A stretch of 64,000 nt of DNA from Gloeothece verrucosa PCC 7822 (GCF_000147335.1 NC_014501.1:5696501-5760500), one strand, 5' to 3'. Numbered from the stretch's first letter, positions 26,621 through 36,091 are shown. Translations and numbers: made by a program. The notes: generated by a model not told the origin, from the sequence alone.

Positions 26621-27043
26621 TTACATAAACAAATCGAGAGGAAAATGACCATAAGTTCCCACTAAGGCATCATCATCGGCTTGACAAGAAATCAATACTC
26701 CTCTATAACTTCCCGCATAGGAATCAAGATAGTGAGATTGCTTTTGAGTATTGTACTTAATATAGACGGGCTGATGCTCCTCAAATTTTTCAGTTGCCTC
26801 AAAATTAGTCTGATATCCGAAGGCCTTTAAATAGCTGAATAAGGCGGCTAATCCCTCTTGAGCATTATTGGCACAAACGCCTATATTTTCGTATTCTGAA
26901 ACACTCGTAATCAGCAGTAATGCTTCCCGAAGTTGCTCTTTTTGTATTTTTGCGTCTACTGTTTTAACCTGGATACAACTATATTCCCTTAGAAGTTTTA
27001 AAGCTTCCTCAATTGTTAGATTAGTTTCTTTTAGATCAGACAT
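26621..27043 (-). CDS. DUF1824 family protein
   Basis: DUF1824 is a cyanobacterial/plastid-lineage family of unknown function. The 140-residue length and the hallmarks LREALLLITSVSEYENIGVCA and the C-terminal GVLISCQADDDALVGTYGHF match it. The protein is acidic and soluble, with no signal peptide. No operon partner is visible: its 5' side faces a 293-bp spacer in which I see no gene. Confidence 0.82.
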   Translation of the reverse strand: MSDLKETNLTIEEALKLLREYSCIQVKTVDAKIQKEQLREALLLITSVSEYENIGVCANNAQEGLAALFSYLKAFGYQTNFEATEKFEEHQPVYIKYNTQKQSHYLDSYAGSYRGVLISCQADDDALVGTYGHFPLDLFM

Positions 27044-27336
27044 AAGCCAATGAAATTAATAAAATTTGTTGAGCAACGAACATCAAGAAAAATCCAGTTA
27101 TGATCGTATATTAGTATAATAATTATTATATTAGGGGTACTTCTTTAAAAAAATACAGAGAATTTTTATAAAGTGCAAATTGGTATAACACCGAGCCTCG
27201 AACCGGGTTAGATGCCGTAAAAAGTCAGATAAATAAATGAGCGACCACAGCAAAATTGAACCCCCAACTGCGGAAAGTTAGGGGATTAATTGAGTTGGCT
27301 ATTTTAAGATTTAAAAGGTTTTAAATCAATTTTTGT

Positions 27337-28635
27337 TTAGATTAAGCTGGGCCATTCTAAGATAGCTTCGTCCTTAGTATTGGTATGACGAGAGGGAGTC
27401 TCGCGGGTAAACTTCATTTGAATTGAACGGGTTTGAACACCGTCAGCCGCCACTGCCATAATGGGGTAGTCAATTAACCCATCTTGGAAGGACATCTGGA
27501 AGCGGAAAGTCCCGTCAGGATTGAGCTTAATGGGACGACCACCAATTGTAACAGTAGCATCAGGTTCAGTAGCCCCATAAACGATTAATTCCGCATCCGC
27601 AACCAACCAGAACTTACGAGGACGGATGGGAATTTCAGAAGCTCCCATACCTACTCCAGACGCGGTCATGCCGATACCGGACATATTTAAACCGGATACA
27701 GTAGGCAATGCCCACATTCCCGCACCCGAGGGGAAGACATAAGAACTGATGGCTTGTTCGCCAGTGACCGCCCAAGAAGACATGAGCGAACCCGCAACGT
27801 GCTGCATAGAACCGTAGACAGAACCGGCCACGCGCTGTGCTTCTGCACCTTGAGCCATGTTAAAGATTTGCTTGTAGATGGGGTTGTCGGTTGCGGAAAC
27901 CGCTTGACGTTTAGCAGGAGGAACCAGAGTGTAAACCGTCTTATCGCGTAAGTCTTCCTCCCAATTAACCGTAACAAAGATATCTTCTACCCAATCAGAA
28001 GGATAAACCGGAGGAATACGCACCGGCGCAGAACGAGCCAACACTAACCAACGACCATCCGCACAACGGTAGCCGATATCCACTGCATAATCGCGGTCAC
28101 TGACAGGAATAGGCATATACCATTCCCGTGCCAACTCATCACAGAGATACTCTTGGATGTTGTGGGGGGATTGATAATCTAGATTAATATCAGTTACGTC
28201 GTAAATCCGCAGGGCTAATTGTTGTCCTCCTTGACGACGGAGTTCTTCTTTATGCTCATTGGGAACATCCCAATAAGTGTAAGCCCATTGGGGGTCGCGG
28301 GGCATCAAAACAATGCGGCTTTCTCCGTAGCCACCGGGCAGGTCCCCTAAACCATCATCGACGGAAGATAAAGGACCTCCGATTTGATCTTCTTGACCGA
28401 CATCAAATTTAGATGCTTCCACTGTTTGCTCCTCCTGATCAGTAGATATGGACGTAAATTGAGATGTAAATTGAGAAGTAGTTTGAGAAGTAGTTTGAGC
28501 TTCTAATGCTGTTTTAACGGCTTCTAATAACTGAGCCTTACGCATTCGGCTGTAACGAGAGATGTTACATTCACTGGCAACTTTTCGTAGCTGCCTTAAT
28601 GTCATCTCTTCTAGGGGTGGGCGTTCTTGTACCAT
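27337..28635 (-). CDS. DUF4912 protein with N-terminal Rho_N/SAP-like domain
   Basis: The first 45 residues (MTLRQLRKVASECNISRYSRMRKAQLLEAV) form a Rho_N/SAP-like helix-extended-helix that often binds nucleic acid. A Ser/Thr/Gln-rich linker (SQTTSQFTSQFTSIST) follows, and then the DUF4912 core from about residue 105 (RIVLMPRDPQWAYTYWDVP, a beta-sandwich-like domain) and a second conserved part (RKFWLVADAELIVYGATEPDATVTIGG) near 340. The function is unknown. The frame reaches a GTG at 28644, but the ATG at 28635, eight bases after GGAGAG, is the better start. Confidence 0.85.
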   Translation of the reverse strand: MVQERPPLEEMTLRQLRKVASECNISRYSRMRKAQLLEAVKTALEAQTTSQTTSQFTSQFTSISTDQEEQTVEASKFDVGQEDQIGGPLSSVDDGLGDLPGGYGESRIVLMPRDPQWAYTYWDVPNEHKEELRRQGGQQLALRIYDVTDINLDYQSPHNIQEYLCDELAREWYMPIPVSDRDYAVDIGYRCADGRWLVLARSAPVRIPPVYPSDWVEDIFVTVNWEEDLRDKTVYTLVPPAKRQAVSATDNPIYKQIFNMAQGAEAQRVAGSVYGSMQHVAGSLMSSWAVTGEQAISSYVFPSGAGMWALPTVSGLNMSGIGMTASGVGMGASEIPIRPRKFWLVADAELIVYGATEPDATVTIGGRPIKLNPDGTFRFQMSFQDGLIDYPIMAVAADGVQTRSIQMKFTRETPSRHTNTKDEAILEWPSLI

Positions 28636-29162
28636 GAAGTACACTCTCCGATTATTTGGAACGGTATTTAGCTCCTGGGGGTTGTGATTTTAAATGGCTA
28701 GGACAAGATGCCTCACGATTAACCTCATATTTAGATGAATTTGTCCTGTTTTTTGATCGTGCTTTTCCCAGTCTTGGGAACTAGATAGCACTCTTACTCA
28801 GATTCACTTGCCGAGATTTAGCGGTTGACAGTCCTCTAAAACTGGCGGGGGTTATACGAGAGGGCGAGTTGTCTAGACCCATGATTCCTACGATAAAAGG
28901 GATCACTGGGGATCGTTTTCTTAATATTATGTAACAGAACCGGTCTGCTATACGTCAAGGGGGTTTTTCTACAATCTAAGAGCTATTCACGATTTTATCA
29001 ACACCTTGGGGATCAATTGTCATGAAATCATAACATAATTTGCTGAGTAAGACTGCTTAAGTAATTAAACTCAGTATAAATCCGATAATTTGTGGAATGA
29101 CTTTAATCGCCAAAACCTTGTAATCTAGACAGGGATAGGCAAAATAAGGGAGGATAAGCCGC
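28636..29162. other. 527-bp divergent intergenic region
   Basis: Lies between the DUF4912 gene and the histidine phosphatase gene, which point away from each other. It contains a small hairpin TTCCCA-GTCT-TGGGAA around 28766-28781 and a purine-rich GGGAGGA at 29148-29154, which is the ribosome-binding site of the downstream gene. I see no gene or RNA that I can support. Confidence 0.4.
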
Positions 29163-30500
29163 TTGACTACTCGAGTTATTATCGTGCGTCATGGACAAAG
29201 CAGCTACAACGCTCAAAAGAAGATTCAAGGCCGTTGTGATGAGTCTGTATTAACAGATAAAGGGCGTGATGATGCCCAAATATTGGGAGATTCTCTAAGT
29301 AATCTAGATCTTGATGCAGTTTACTGTAGTCCTCTCCAACGAGCGAAGGCCACAGCCGAAATTATACACTCTTATCTCAAAAATTCTCCCCCTTTACAGC
29401 CGCTCAATCAATTGATGGAGATTGATTTGCCGTTGTGGGAAAATATGCTCAAGCAGGAAGTCGCCGAAAAATTCCCCGAAGAGTATCGTTGTTGGCATGA
29501 ACGTCCTCACGAGTTTAAGATGATTTTGGAGGGACAACAGGAACATTACCCAGTATTATCTCTCTACGAACAAGCGCAACAATTTTGGCGAGAAATCTTA
29601 CCGAAACATGAGGGAAAAACCATTTTAATTGTGGCTCATAATGGCATTAATCGCTGTTTAATTATGAGCGCTCTTGGGATTAAACCCTCTTATTATCAAT
29701 CCATTCAGCAATCGAATTGTTGTATTAATGTGTTGAATTTTACAGGGGGATGGGGTGAACCAGTTCAGTTAGAATCATTAAATCAAACCGCTCATTTAGG
29801 CGTAAAAATTCCTTCTTATCGTCCTTCCCATAAAGGCCCGCGTTTTTTATTAATTCGTCACGGAGAAACCCAATGGAATCGCGAGTCTAGGTTTCAAGGG
29901 ATTAGAGATATTCCGCTTAATGAAAATGGAAAGAAACAGGCCGGCCAAGCGGCAGAATTTTTAAAAGATATCGAGCTAAATTTTGCGGTGAGTAGCCCGA
30001 TGTTACGACCTAAAGAGACGGCTGAAATTATTTTGCAATATCATCCTAACATTGAGTTAGACCTTCAGCCGCAACTGATAGAGATTTGTCATGGACTGTG
30101 GGAAGGAAAATTAAAGACAGAAATTGATCAAGAATTTCCAGGGTTATTACAGCAATGGGATGAAAAACCCGAAACCGTACAAATGCCAGAGGGAGAAAAT
30201 TTACAAGATGTATGGGATAGGGCGGTTGCTTGTTGGGAGGAATTGGTAAAAAAATATGATGACCCAGAAAATCCTCAAACCGGTATTGTTGTTGCTCATG
30301 ATGCGATTAATAAGGTTATTGTTTGTTATTTATTAGGCTTAGAACCAGCTAATTTTTGGTATATTAAACAAGGTAATGGAGCAGTAAGTGTTATTGATTA
30401 TCTTCAAGGACCTGGCACTAAACCGGTTTTACAAGCGATTAATATTACTAATCATTTAGGGGGAGGAGTTTTGGATCAAACGGCGGCGGGAGCGCTGTAA
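29163..30500 (+). CDS. Tandem histidine phosphatase (phosphoglycerate mutase-like) protein
   Basis: Two histidine-phosphatase domains lie in one 445-residue chain. Domain 1 has VIIVRHGQSSYN at residues 5-16 and IVAHNGINRC near 160; domain 2 has LLIRHGETQWN near 229 and IVVAHDAINKV near 380. Each has the phospho-accepting RHG and the second His. The fold covers phosphoglycerate mutases, phosphoserine phosphatases and other small-molecule phosphatases; the substrate is not readable. The start is TTG, supported by GGGAGGA nine bases upstream; no ATG lies nearby. Confidence 0.85.
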   Translation: MTTRVIIVRHGQSSYNAQKKIQGRCDESVLTDKGRDDAQILGDSLSNLDLDAVYCSPLQRAKATAEIIHSYLKNSPPLQPLNQLMEIDLPLWENMLKQEVAEKFPEEYRCWHERPHEFKMILEGQQEHYPVLSLYEQAQQFWREILPKHEGKTILIVAHNGINRCLIMSALGIKPSYYQSIQQSNCCINVLNFTGGWGEPVQLESLNQTAHLGVKIPSYRPSHKGPRFLLIRHGETQWNRESRFQGIRDIPLNENGKKQAGQAAEFLKDIELNFAVSSPMLRPKETAEIILQYHPNIELDLQPQLIEICHGLWEGKLKTEIDQEFPGLLQQWDEKPETVQMPEGENLQDVWDRAVACWEELVKKYDDPENPQTGIVVAHDAINKVIVCYLLGLEPANFWYIKQGNGAVSVIDYLQGPGTKPVLQAINITNHLGGGVLDQTAAGAL

Positions 30501-30518
30501 TTGGGACCTCTTCCTTTT

Positions 30519-30573
30519 GCCCTACACCCTGAAGGGTGAGGGCCAACCGAGCAGAGCAATCCTACGCGGGCTA
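30519..30573 (+). repeat. Dispersed palindromic repeat, copy 2
   Basis: Contains ACCCT-GA-AGGGT and ends in GCGGGCTA. It aligns along its length with the reverse complement of 23059-23111, which has CCCTGAAGGGT, GGGCT, CGAGCA and GCGGGCTA in the same order. Confidence 0.7.
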
Positions 30574-30600
30574 ATATTATTTTTGATTGATTGTAAATAT

Positions 30601-30661
30601 TTTTAAGCCCCCCTTATTAAGGGATTTTTAAGCCCCCCTTATTAATGGGGGTTGGGGGGAT
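30601..30661. repeat. C-rich palindromic repeat, tandem one-and-a-half copies
   Basis: TTTTTAAGCCCCCCTTATTA occurs twice in a row and is followed by the complementary AATGGGGGTTGGGGGGATC. The same family occurs at 33214-33242 in the opposite orientation. Such CCCCCC-TTAATAA-GGGGGG spacers are common between cyanobacterial genes. Confidence 0.75.
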
Positions 30662-30696
30662 CAATTATATTCAGGTTTAGGGAAAATTTGTATCAA

Positions 30697-31374
30697 TTAT
30701 GTATCCGTATCCTGTGAATTAAATAAACTATTTAACCAATTAATAAAAGTTTCACTAATAGTTGAATTACAAGTAAGGACTTGTGCGGTTATTGCTTGTC
30801 CCATTGGCATTCCTGGTTTTTCTTGCCAAGCTAACCAAGTATGAATTAAAGCTTTAGGACGTTTTACTTCAGCGTAGCGATGTATAGTTAATTCTTCAAG
30901 GTGTTCTAAGATTTCTATTGCTTTTGGGTGCAATTGATCATCTGTAGGGATAAGATAAGCAACAAAGTCCTCTAACATTCCTGGTAATTGATTATTAGGC
31001 ATTATCCAAACGCCAATTTTAGGTAATTCTGCTTGTGTATGTATCCAACCTTCAGGACTAGGAATATTAGGAATATTTTGATAGCCTACTATTTCAAGTT
31101 TACTTCTAATAGAGTGCCATCTAGCTTGTAAATCTTGATCGGCATCTACAACTATGCCTAATGTTTGTAGTCTTTTTTGTTCTAATTTATTTGGTAAACC
31201 TTCTAGAAGAATTTCAACGCCGCCCATTTCATCTTCTTCTTTAGGAACTTCTATAGAAAAAGTTTCGGGAATTTGATACCGTTCACATAATGCCCAAATA
31301 ACGTGCCTATCATCTTTTCCTTCTACTAACAATTGTTGAGATTTAGGTTTAGGCGGCTGTATTCTTTTTGGCAT
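30697..31374 (-). CDS. DUF3226 TOPRIM-like protein, partner of the AAA ATPase
   Basis: The 225-residue protein has TOPRIM-like motifs: LLVEGKDDRHVIWAL (conserved Glu, residues 15-29) and LGIVVDADQD (DxD, about residues 72-81). A helical C-terminal half contains GMLEDFVAYLIP. DUF3226 proteins are predicted nucleases related to the TOPRIM part of OLD proteins. Its ATG overlaps the ATPase stop by one base (TAATG), so the two are translated together. By analogy to OLD, Gabija and PARIS, it may cut nucleic acid when released or triggered by the ATPase. That role is inference. Confidence 0.78.
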   Translation of the reverse strand: MPKRIQPPKPKSQQLLVEGKDDRHVIWALCERYQIPETFSIEVPKEEDEMGGVEILLEGLPNKLEQKRLQTLGIVVDADQDLQARWHSIRSKLEIVGYQNIPNIPSPEGWIHTQAELPKIGVWIMPNNQLPGMLEDFVAYLIPTDDQLHPKAIEILEHLEELTIHRYAEVKRPKALIHTWLAWQEKPGMPMGQAITAQVLTCNSTISETFINWLNSLFNSQDTDT

Positions 31375-32483
31375 TAGCGAACCTCAATACTTTGACGAAC
31401 AGCAATATCTATATCTTCTGCGGTATATTCAACAGAACGAAGTTTACCATATTTTTTATCTAATCTGAATAATTTGGCAACCGATTTATCTTCTATGCCC
31501 TCTAAAGCCTCTTGTAAGGCACAAATACAGTCCCAACTATGAGTAGTGGCAAAGATTTGTATATTTAATTCTTTTGCTGTCTCTATGAGTAAGCGCCACA
31601 TATCAGTTTGAGCTTCATAATGCAATCCTGTTTCTATTTCATCAACTAACAATATTCCATTTTCTACTGTTAAGCATGACATAGCGAGTTGAAATATTTT
31701 TTTCATTCCTGATCCCATACTACTTAAAGGAATAGGGCTATCACTATCTTTAATTCTTAGTCTAACTTGTGGAGGAGTATGACTCACTGTTAAAGCTATT
31801 TTTTGTAAGTTAGGAATAATTATTTTTAATGAATCTAGAACTATATCTTCTTTAGGAGTTAAGTTGATTTGATCCCACAGGTTTCTAATGTTTTGTGTAT
31901 CAATTTTTTCATCATCAATAAAAATAATAGAAATTGGAGAAAATAACGAAGCATTAAAAGTATTTAATTGTCCTTTTATTTCTTTGAGATTATTTTTATA
32001 TTCTCGCTTATTATTTTCTTTCTTGACTAACTGGTAATTAATTCTATAAATTACGTTAGGCATCTTTTCTGCTTTAGCTTCTTCCATAAAAGAAATATTT
32101 ATTTTTTCAAACTCTGTTTGGTATTTTATTGAAAAAACTATTAAATTTTTTATGTCAATTTTAGATGATATTTTAATTTCTTGATTTTGCTCCGTTATTT
32201 GGTATCCAAAATGCAAATTTTCATAAATATAATCAGTAATTACTTTTTCGCTAGATGTTTTGACAACAATTTCTTTAATTAATTCTCCTCTTCTCTCTAA
32301 AATTTCAAGTAATACTGATTTTTCATTAGGTGAAAGAGGTTGTTTAACTAATAAATATATAGCCTCTAAAAAACTCGTCTTACCAATATTATTATCACCA
32401 ACAATCAAATTAACTCTAGCCAACCCATCAATATAAAAATCCTCAAAGCCGCGATAATTTTTAATTCTTAAATCCTTTAACAT
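31374..32483 (-). CDS. OLD/AbiEii-like AAA (ABC-type) ATPase
   Basis: This SMC/ABC-like ATPase of 369 residues has Walker A VGDNNIGKTSFLEAIY (residues 28-43), a signature-like PLSSMGSGMKKIFQLAM (about residue 257), Walker B GILLVDEIETGLHYEA (about 283) and the H-loop IFATTHSWDC (about 315). The N-terminal IKNYRGFEDF is the usual opening of OLD/RecF-type ATPases. There is no TOPRIM domain in the same chain; it is provided by the overlapping downstream gene. The central section is Lys/Asn-rich and AT-rich, which fits recent transfer. It starts 8 bp after the Uma2 gene ends. Confidence 0.85.
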   Translation of the reverse strand: MLKDLRIKNYRGFEDFYIDGLARVNLIVGDNNIGKTSFLEAIYLLVKQPLSPNEKSVLLEILERRGELIKEIVVKTSSEKVITDYIYENLHFGYQITEQNQEIKISSKIDIKNLIVFSIKYQTEFEKINISFMEEAKAEKMPNVIYRINYQLVKKENNKREYKNNLKEIKGQLNTFNASLFSPISIIFIDDEKIDTQNIRNLWDQINLTPKEDIVLDSLKIIIPNLQKIALTVSHTPPQVRLRIKDSDSPIPLSSMGSGMKKIFQLAMSCLTVENGILLVDEIETGLHYEAQTDMWRLLIETAKELNIQIFATTHSWDCICALQEALEGIEDKSVAKLFRLDKKYGKLRSVEYTAEDIDIAVRQSIEVR

Positions 32484-32491
32484 AAAATCTC

Positions 32492-33142
32492 CTATTCAGC
32501 CTTATTTAACTGTTCTCTAACCCAACTCCGAAAAGCTCTAACCGTCGCACTTCTGCCCAAAACTTTACACGGTCGGATCATTTCAGGAATCCGATCAACT
32601 AAAGACAACATCGGAAAAATACTACTCACCTTAGACTCAAGATAAACACCCTCCTGAAGCAAATTAATTTGTAACCTATGACCATCATATCGCCACAACT
32701 CAGGAACCCCTAAAAGTAAATAATTATCAAAACGAGTACGAGAAGTAATATCAACTTCAATGGTCAAATCAGGCGGCGGATCAACAGTCAAATCAATCTT
32801 ATCCTTTCCTCTCACTAACTCCGTATTTTGAAAATAAAAAGACTCATCCGGTTCCACCCCTTGATCCATCCGTTCACTCTTAAAAGTAGTCGATCCAAAA
32901 GGTTCACATTCCCACCCCAATTCATCAACAATAATCCTAACAAACTCTCCCAACAAACCCTTAACCTTTTCATGTTCTGGCAGAGGAGTCATAATCTCCA
33001 AAACCCCATAACTATAAGACAACCTAGCCGCTCTCCCATCCCCCAACTCTCGCAAAACTTCCTCAAACTCTTGCCAAGAAACATCCCTCAATAAAACCCT
33101 TTCTCCCGGTGGCACATAAAGCCGCTTCAACTCCAAAAACAT
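32492..33142 (-). CDS. Uma2 family (DUF820) predicted PD-(D/E)xK endonuclease
   Basis: Uma2 proteins have a restriction-endonuclease-like fold and occur in many copies in cyanobacteria; their role is unknown. The 216-residue protein shows YSYGVLEIMTPLPEHEKVKG, the acidic GVEPDESFYF (about 96-105) and PPDLTIEVDITSRTRFD (about 121-138), matching the E-x-D...D-L-x-I-E-V core. Here the residue two positions after the Glu is Asp rather than the classical Lys, as in many Uma2 proteins. It is the first gene of a run of three (gaps of 8 bp, then a 1-bp overlap). Confidence 0.82.
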   Translation of the reverse strand: MFLELKRLYVPPGERVLLRDVSWQEFEEVLRELGDGRAARLSYSYGVLEIMTPLPEHEKVKGLLGEFVRIIVDELGWECEPFGSTTFKSERMDQGVEPDESFYFQNTELVRGKDKIDLTVDPPPDLTIEVDITSRTRFDNYLLLGVPELWRYDGHRLQINLLQEGVYLESKVSSIFPMLSLVDRIPEMIRPCKVLGRSATVRAFRSWVREQLNKAE

Positions 33143-33213
33143 AACACTTTCTACCCTCCTTTATTCCCCTCTTAAAATCATCTGTATTCATCTGCGGACA
33201 ATTTTAAATTAGA

Positions 33214-33242
33214 TCCCCCCCAACCCCCCTTATTAAGGGGGG
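33214..33242. repeat. C-rich palindromic repeat, second locus
   Basis: CCCCCCTTA at 33224-33232 and TAAGGGGGG at 33234-33242 are exact inverted copies, preceded by GATCCCCCCCAA. Same family as 30601-30661, reversed. It sits just downstream of leuS and may help end its transcript. Confidence 0.75.
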
Positions 33243-33270
33243 AGTAAGAATTAACTTACTCCCTTCGCCA

Positions 33271-35835
33271 CTACTTACCAACAACAAAATTAACCAACTT
33301 ACCCGGCACAACAATCACCTTTTTAACCTCTTGATCCTTCAGATAACGTTGAGCAAGTTCCGAGTTAAGCGCCAACTTTTCCAACTCCTCCTTAGAAGCA
33401 CTCGAAGGCACTTGAATAGTCCCCCTTGTTTTACCCATAACCTGAATAACCAGAGTAATTTCATCTACCACCAAAGCAGACGGATCAAACTGAGGCCAAC
33501 TTTGCCGATGAACAGAATCAGAATTTCCCAACTGATGCCATAATTCTTCAGCAATATGAGGAGCAAAAGGCGCTAACAAAATTAACAGCGTTTCCACCCC
33601 TTCGGTATAAACCGGCGACTCATAACACTTCGCCTCAGAAAGAGCATTATTCAACTTCATCAACTCAGAAACAGCCGTGTTAAACTGATACTCTCCCTCC
33701 AAATCATCAGAAATTTCTTTAATCGCAATATGGATAGCGCGGCGGAGGTCCTGTTCAACCTTGGTCAAAGAGTCATTCTTTTTCTTAGACGGTTTATGAT
33801 TAGCAATATAATCCCCAACCAGCCGCCAAACTCGGTTCAAAAACCTAAATTGGCCTTCCACATCCGCATCATCCCATTCAAGGTCCTTTTCAGGCGGCGC
33901 TTTAAAAAGAATAAACATCCGTGCCGTATCGGCCCCATATTTCCCTAAAACCTGCTTCGGATCGACACCATTATACTTAGACTTAGACATCTTCTCATAG
34001 AAGACTTCTAAAGGATCGCCGGTCTCTGGATCTTTAGGGTCATTGGGGTTAACTTGAGCAGAAGGGATATACTTACCCGTCTTAGGATTTTTATAAGTCA
34101 TCCCCTGGACCATCCCCTGAGTCAACAGGCGTTGGAAAGGTTCATCAATATTGACTAAACCCCGGTCCCGTACCACCTTAGTAAAGAAGCGAGAATACAA
34201 CAAATGCAAGATCGCGTGTTCAATACCGCCTACATACTGATCCACCGCCATCCAATCATTTACTTCTTTTAAATTAAACGCTTCTTGCTCATTATTGGCA
34301 TCGCTATAGCGGAGGAAATACCAAGACGAATCAATAAATGTATCCATCGTGTCGGTTTCTCGTTTGGCCGGTTCCCCACAACTCGGACAAGAAACGTTGA
34401 TCCAGTGATCCAATTTTGCCAAAGGAGAAGCACCCCGGCCACTAAACTCCACATCTTCTGGAAGCTTCACCGGTAAATCTGCATCCGGCACCGGAACTGT
34501 TCCACAACTGGGACAATGAATCACCGGAATAGGACAACCCCAATAGCGTTGACGAGAAATTAACCAATCTCGGAGGCGATATTGTACCCTAGCTTTACCG
34601 AACCCATTATTTTCTGCATAGTCTATGATAGCGGTTTTGCCTTTGGTAGAGTCCATACCGTTAAATGAATCGGAATTGACCATGATTCCGGGGTCGGTAT
34701 AAGCTTCAGTTAGGGGAGTATCCTTATCCCCTGCGTCTTCGGGAACAATAACCACCCGAATAGGAAGCTTATTTTCCTTAGCAAATTTAAAATCTCTCAC
34801 ATCATGGGCCGGTACGCCCATCACTGCCCCTGTACCATATTCATAGAGGACATAATTGGCAATTAAAATGGGGACTTGTTCGCCAGTAAAGGGGTTAATT
34901 GCTTTCCCGCCGGTTAAGATCCCCTTTTTCGGTTTATCTTCGGCGGTACGTTCTATTTCACTCTCGCTGGTGACTTCTTTAATAAACTTTTCTACCGCTT
35001 TCTTATTTTTAGGGGTAGTCACTTTAGGGGTTAAAGGATGTTCAGGCGCTAACACCACATAAGTCACCCCATAAACCGTGTCTGGACGGGTAGTAAAGAC
35101 AGCGATCTTTTCATCCATTCCCACGACAGGAAATTCTAAATAAGCGCCAATAGATTTTCCGATCCAGTTGGCCTGCATCAGTTTAACTCTTTCGGGCCAA
35201 CCGGTTAACTTATCCAAGTCATTAAGGAGTTGTTCAGCATAGTCAGTAATTTTCAAGAACCACTGACGCAATAATTTTCGTTCTACTTTAGCACCCGAAC
35301 GCCAAGACTTTCCTTCAGCGTCGACCTGTTCATTTGCTAATACGGTTTGATCGATGGGGTCCCAGTTTACCGCCGCTTCTTTTTGATAAGCGAGTCCGGC
35401 CTGAAAAAACTGTAAAAATAACCATTGAGTCCACTTGTAATAGTCTGGGGAACAAGTAGTAACTTCCCGGTTCCAATCTATGGATAACCCCAATTGTTGG
35501 AGTTGTTGCTTCATCTGAGCAATATTTTGATAAGTCCACTTCGCCGGATGAATACCCCTTTCAATAGCGGCGTTTTCTGCCGGTAGTCCAAACGCATCCC
35601 AACCCATCGGATGGAGAACCCGGTGCCCTTGCATCCGCTTCAGACGAGCGATAACATCGGTAATTACATAGTTCCGAACGTGCCCCATGTGTAGGTTTCC
35701 AGAGGGATAGGGAAACATGGATAAAGCGTAATATTTGGGTTTCGTCTTGTCTTCTGGGGTTTTGTCTATCCCCATCTCTACCCAAGTCTGTTGCCATTTT
35801 TTCTCGATCGCTTCTGCGTTGTATTGGGACTCCAC
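33271..35835 (-). CDS. leuS: Leucyl-tRNA synthetase
   Basis: LeuRS charges tRNA-Leu and proof-reads misactivated amino acids. The class I HIGH motif is YPSGNLHMGHVRNY (about residues 43-56), the editing domain holds TTRPDTVYGVTYVVLAPEHP (about 247-267), a zinc-type region has CPSCGT and CPSCGE, and the KMSKS motif is EKMSKSKYNG near residue 615. A tRNA anticodon-binding domain ends the protein (VQVMGKTRGTIQVPS-like). At 854 residues it has the normal bacterial length. It appears monocistronic. Confidence 0.97.
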   Translation of the reverse strand: MESQYNAEAIEKKWQQTWVEMGIDKTPEDKTKPKYYALSMFPYPSGNLHMGHVRNYVITDVIARLKRMQGHRVLHPMGWDAFGLPAENAAIERGIHPAKWTYQNIAQMKQQLQQLGLSIDWNREVTTCSPDYYKWTQWLFLQFFQAGLAYQKEAAVNWDPIDQTVLANEQVDAEGKSWRSGAKVERKLLRQWFLKITDYAEQLLNDLDKLTGWPERVKLMQANWIGKSIGAYLEFPVVGMDEKIAVFTTRPDTVYGVTYVVLAPEHPLTPKVTTPKNKKAVEKFIKEVTSESEIERTAEDKPKKGILTGGKAINPFTGEQVPILIANYVLYEYGTGAVMGVPAHDVRDFKFAKENKLPIRVVIVPEDAGDKDTPLTEAYTDPGIMVNSDSFNGMDSTKGKTAIIDYAENNGFGKARVQYRLRDWLISRQRYWGCPIPVIHCPSCGTVPVPDADLPVKLPEDVEFSGRGASPLAKLDHWINVSCPSCGEPAKRETDTMDTFIDSSWYFLRYSDANNEQEAFNLKEVNDWMAVDQYVGGIEHAILHLLYSRFFTKVVRDRGLVNIDEPFQRLLTQGMVQGMTYKNPKTGKYIPSAQVNPNDPKDPETGDPLEVFYEKMSKSKYNGVDPKQVLGKYGADTARMFILFKAPPEKDLEWDDADVEGQFRFLNRVWRLVGDYIANHKPSKKKNDSLTKVEQDLRRAIHIAIKEISDDLEGEYQFNTAVSELMKLNNALSEAKCYESPVYTEGVETLLILLAPFAPHIAEELWHQLGNSDSVHRQSWPQFDPSALVVDEITLVIQVMGKTRGTIQVPSSASKEELEKLALNSELAQRYLKDQEVKKVIVVPGKLVNFVVGK

Positions 35836-35944
35836 AACTATTTCTCCACCTGCGCTTTTTTAACTTATTCCCATCTTAAAACTGATATGGGCATACCTTC
35901 ATCACAATCCGGTTTTTGTATTATCAATGTAACATATATTTCCT

Positions 35945-36002
35945 AGGGTGGTCACATCCGACCAATTGTATACCAAGCTTTTAAGGTTAATAGTGCCCAC
36001 CT
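35945..36002. repeat. Small palindromic element with AGGTGGGCAC-type ends, copy 2
   Basis: AGGGTGGTCAC at 35945-35955 is an imperfect inverted copy of GTGCCCACCT at 35993-36002. It lies between leuS and the BrnT gene. Confidence 0.45.
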
Positions 36003-36091
36003 TATTTGATTTTTAACGTTTGATTCAGTGGATCAACTTCAACAAGATCGGTGATAATAGATTTGTACTTGTTCAGTAGTTTTGAATTTTC

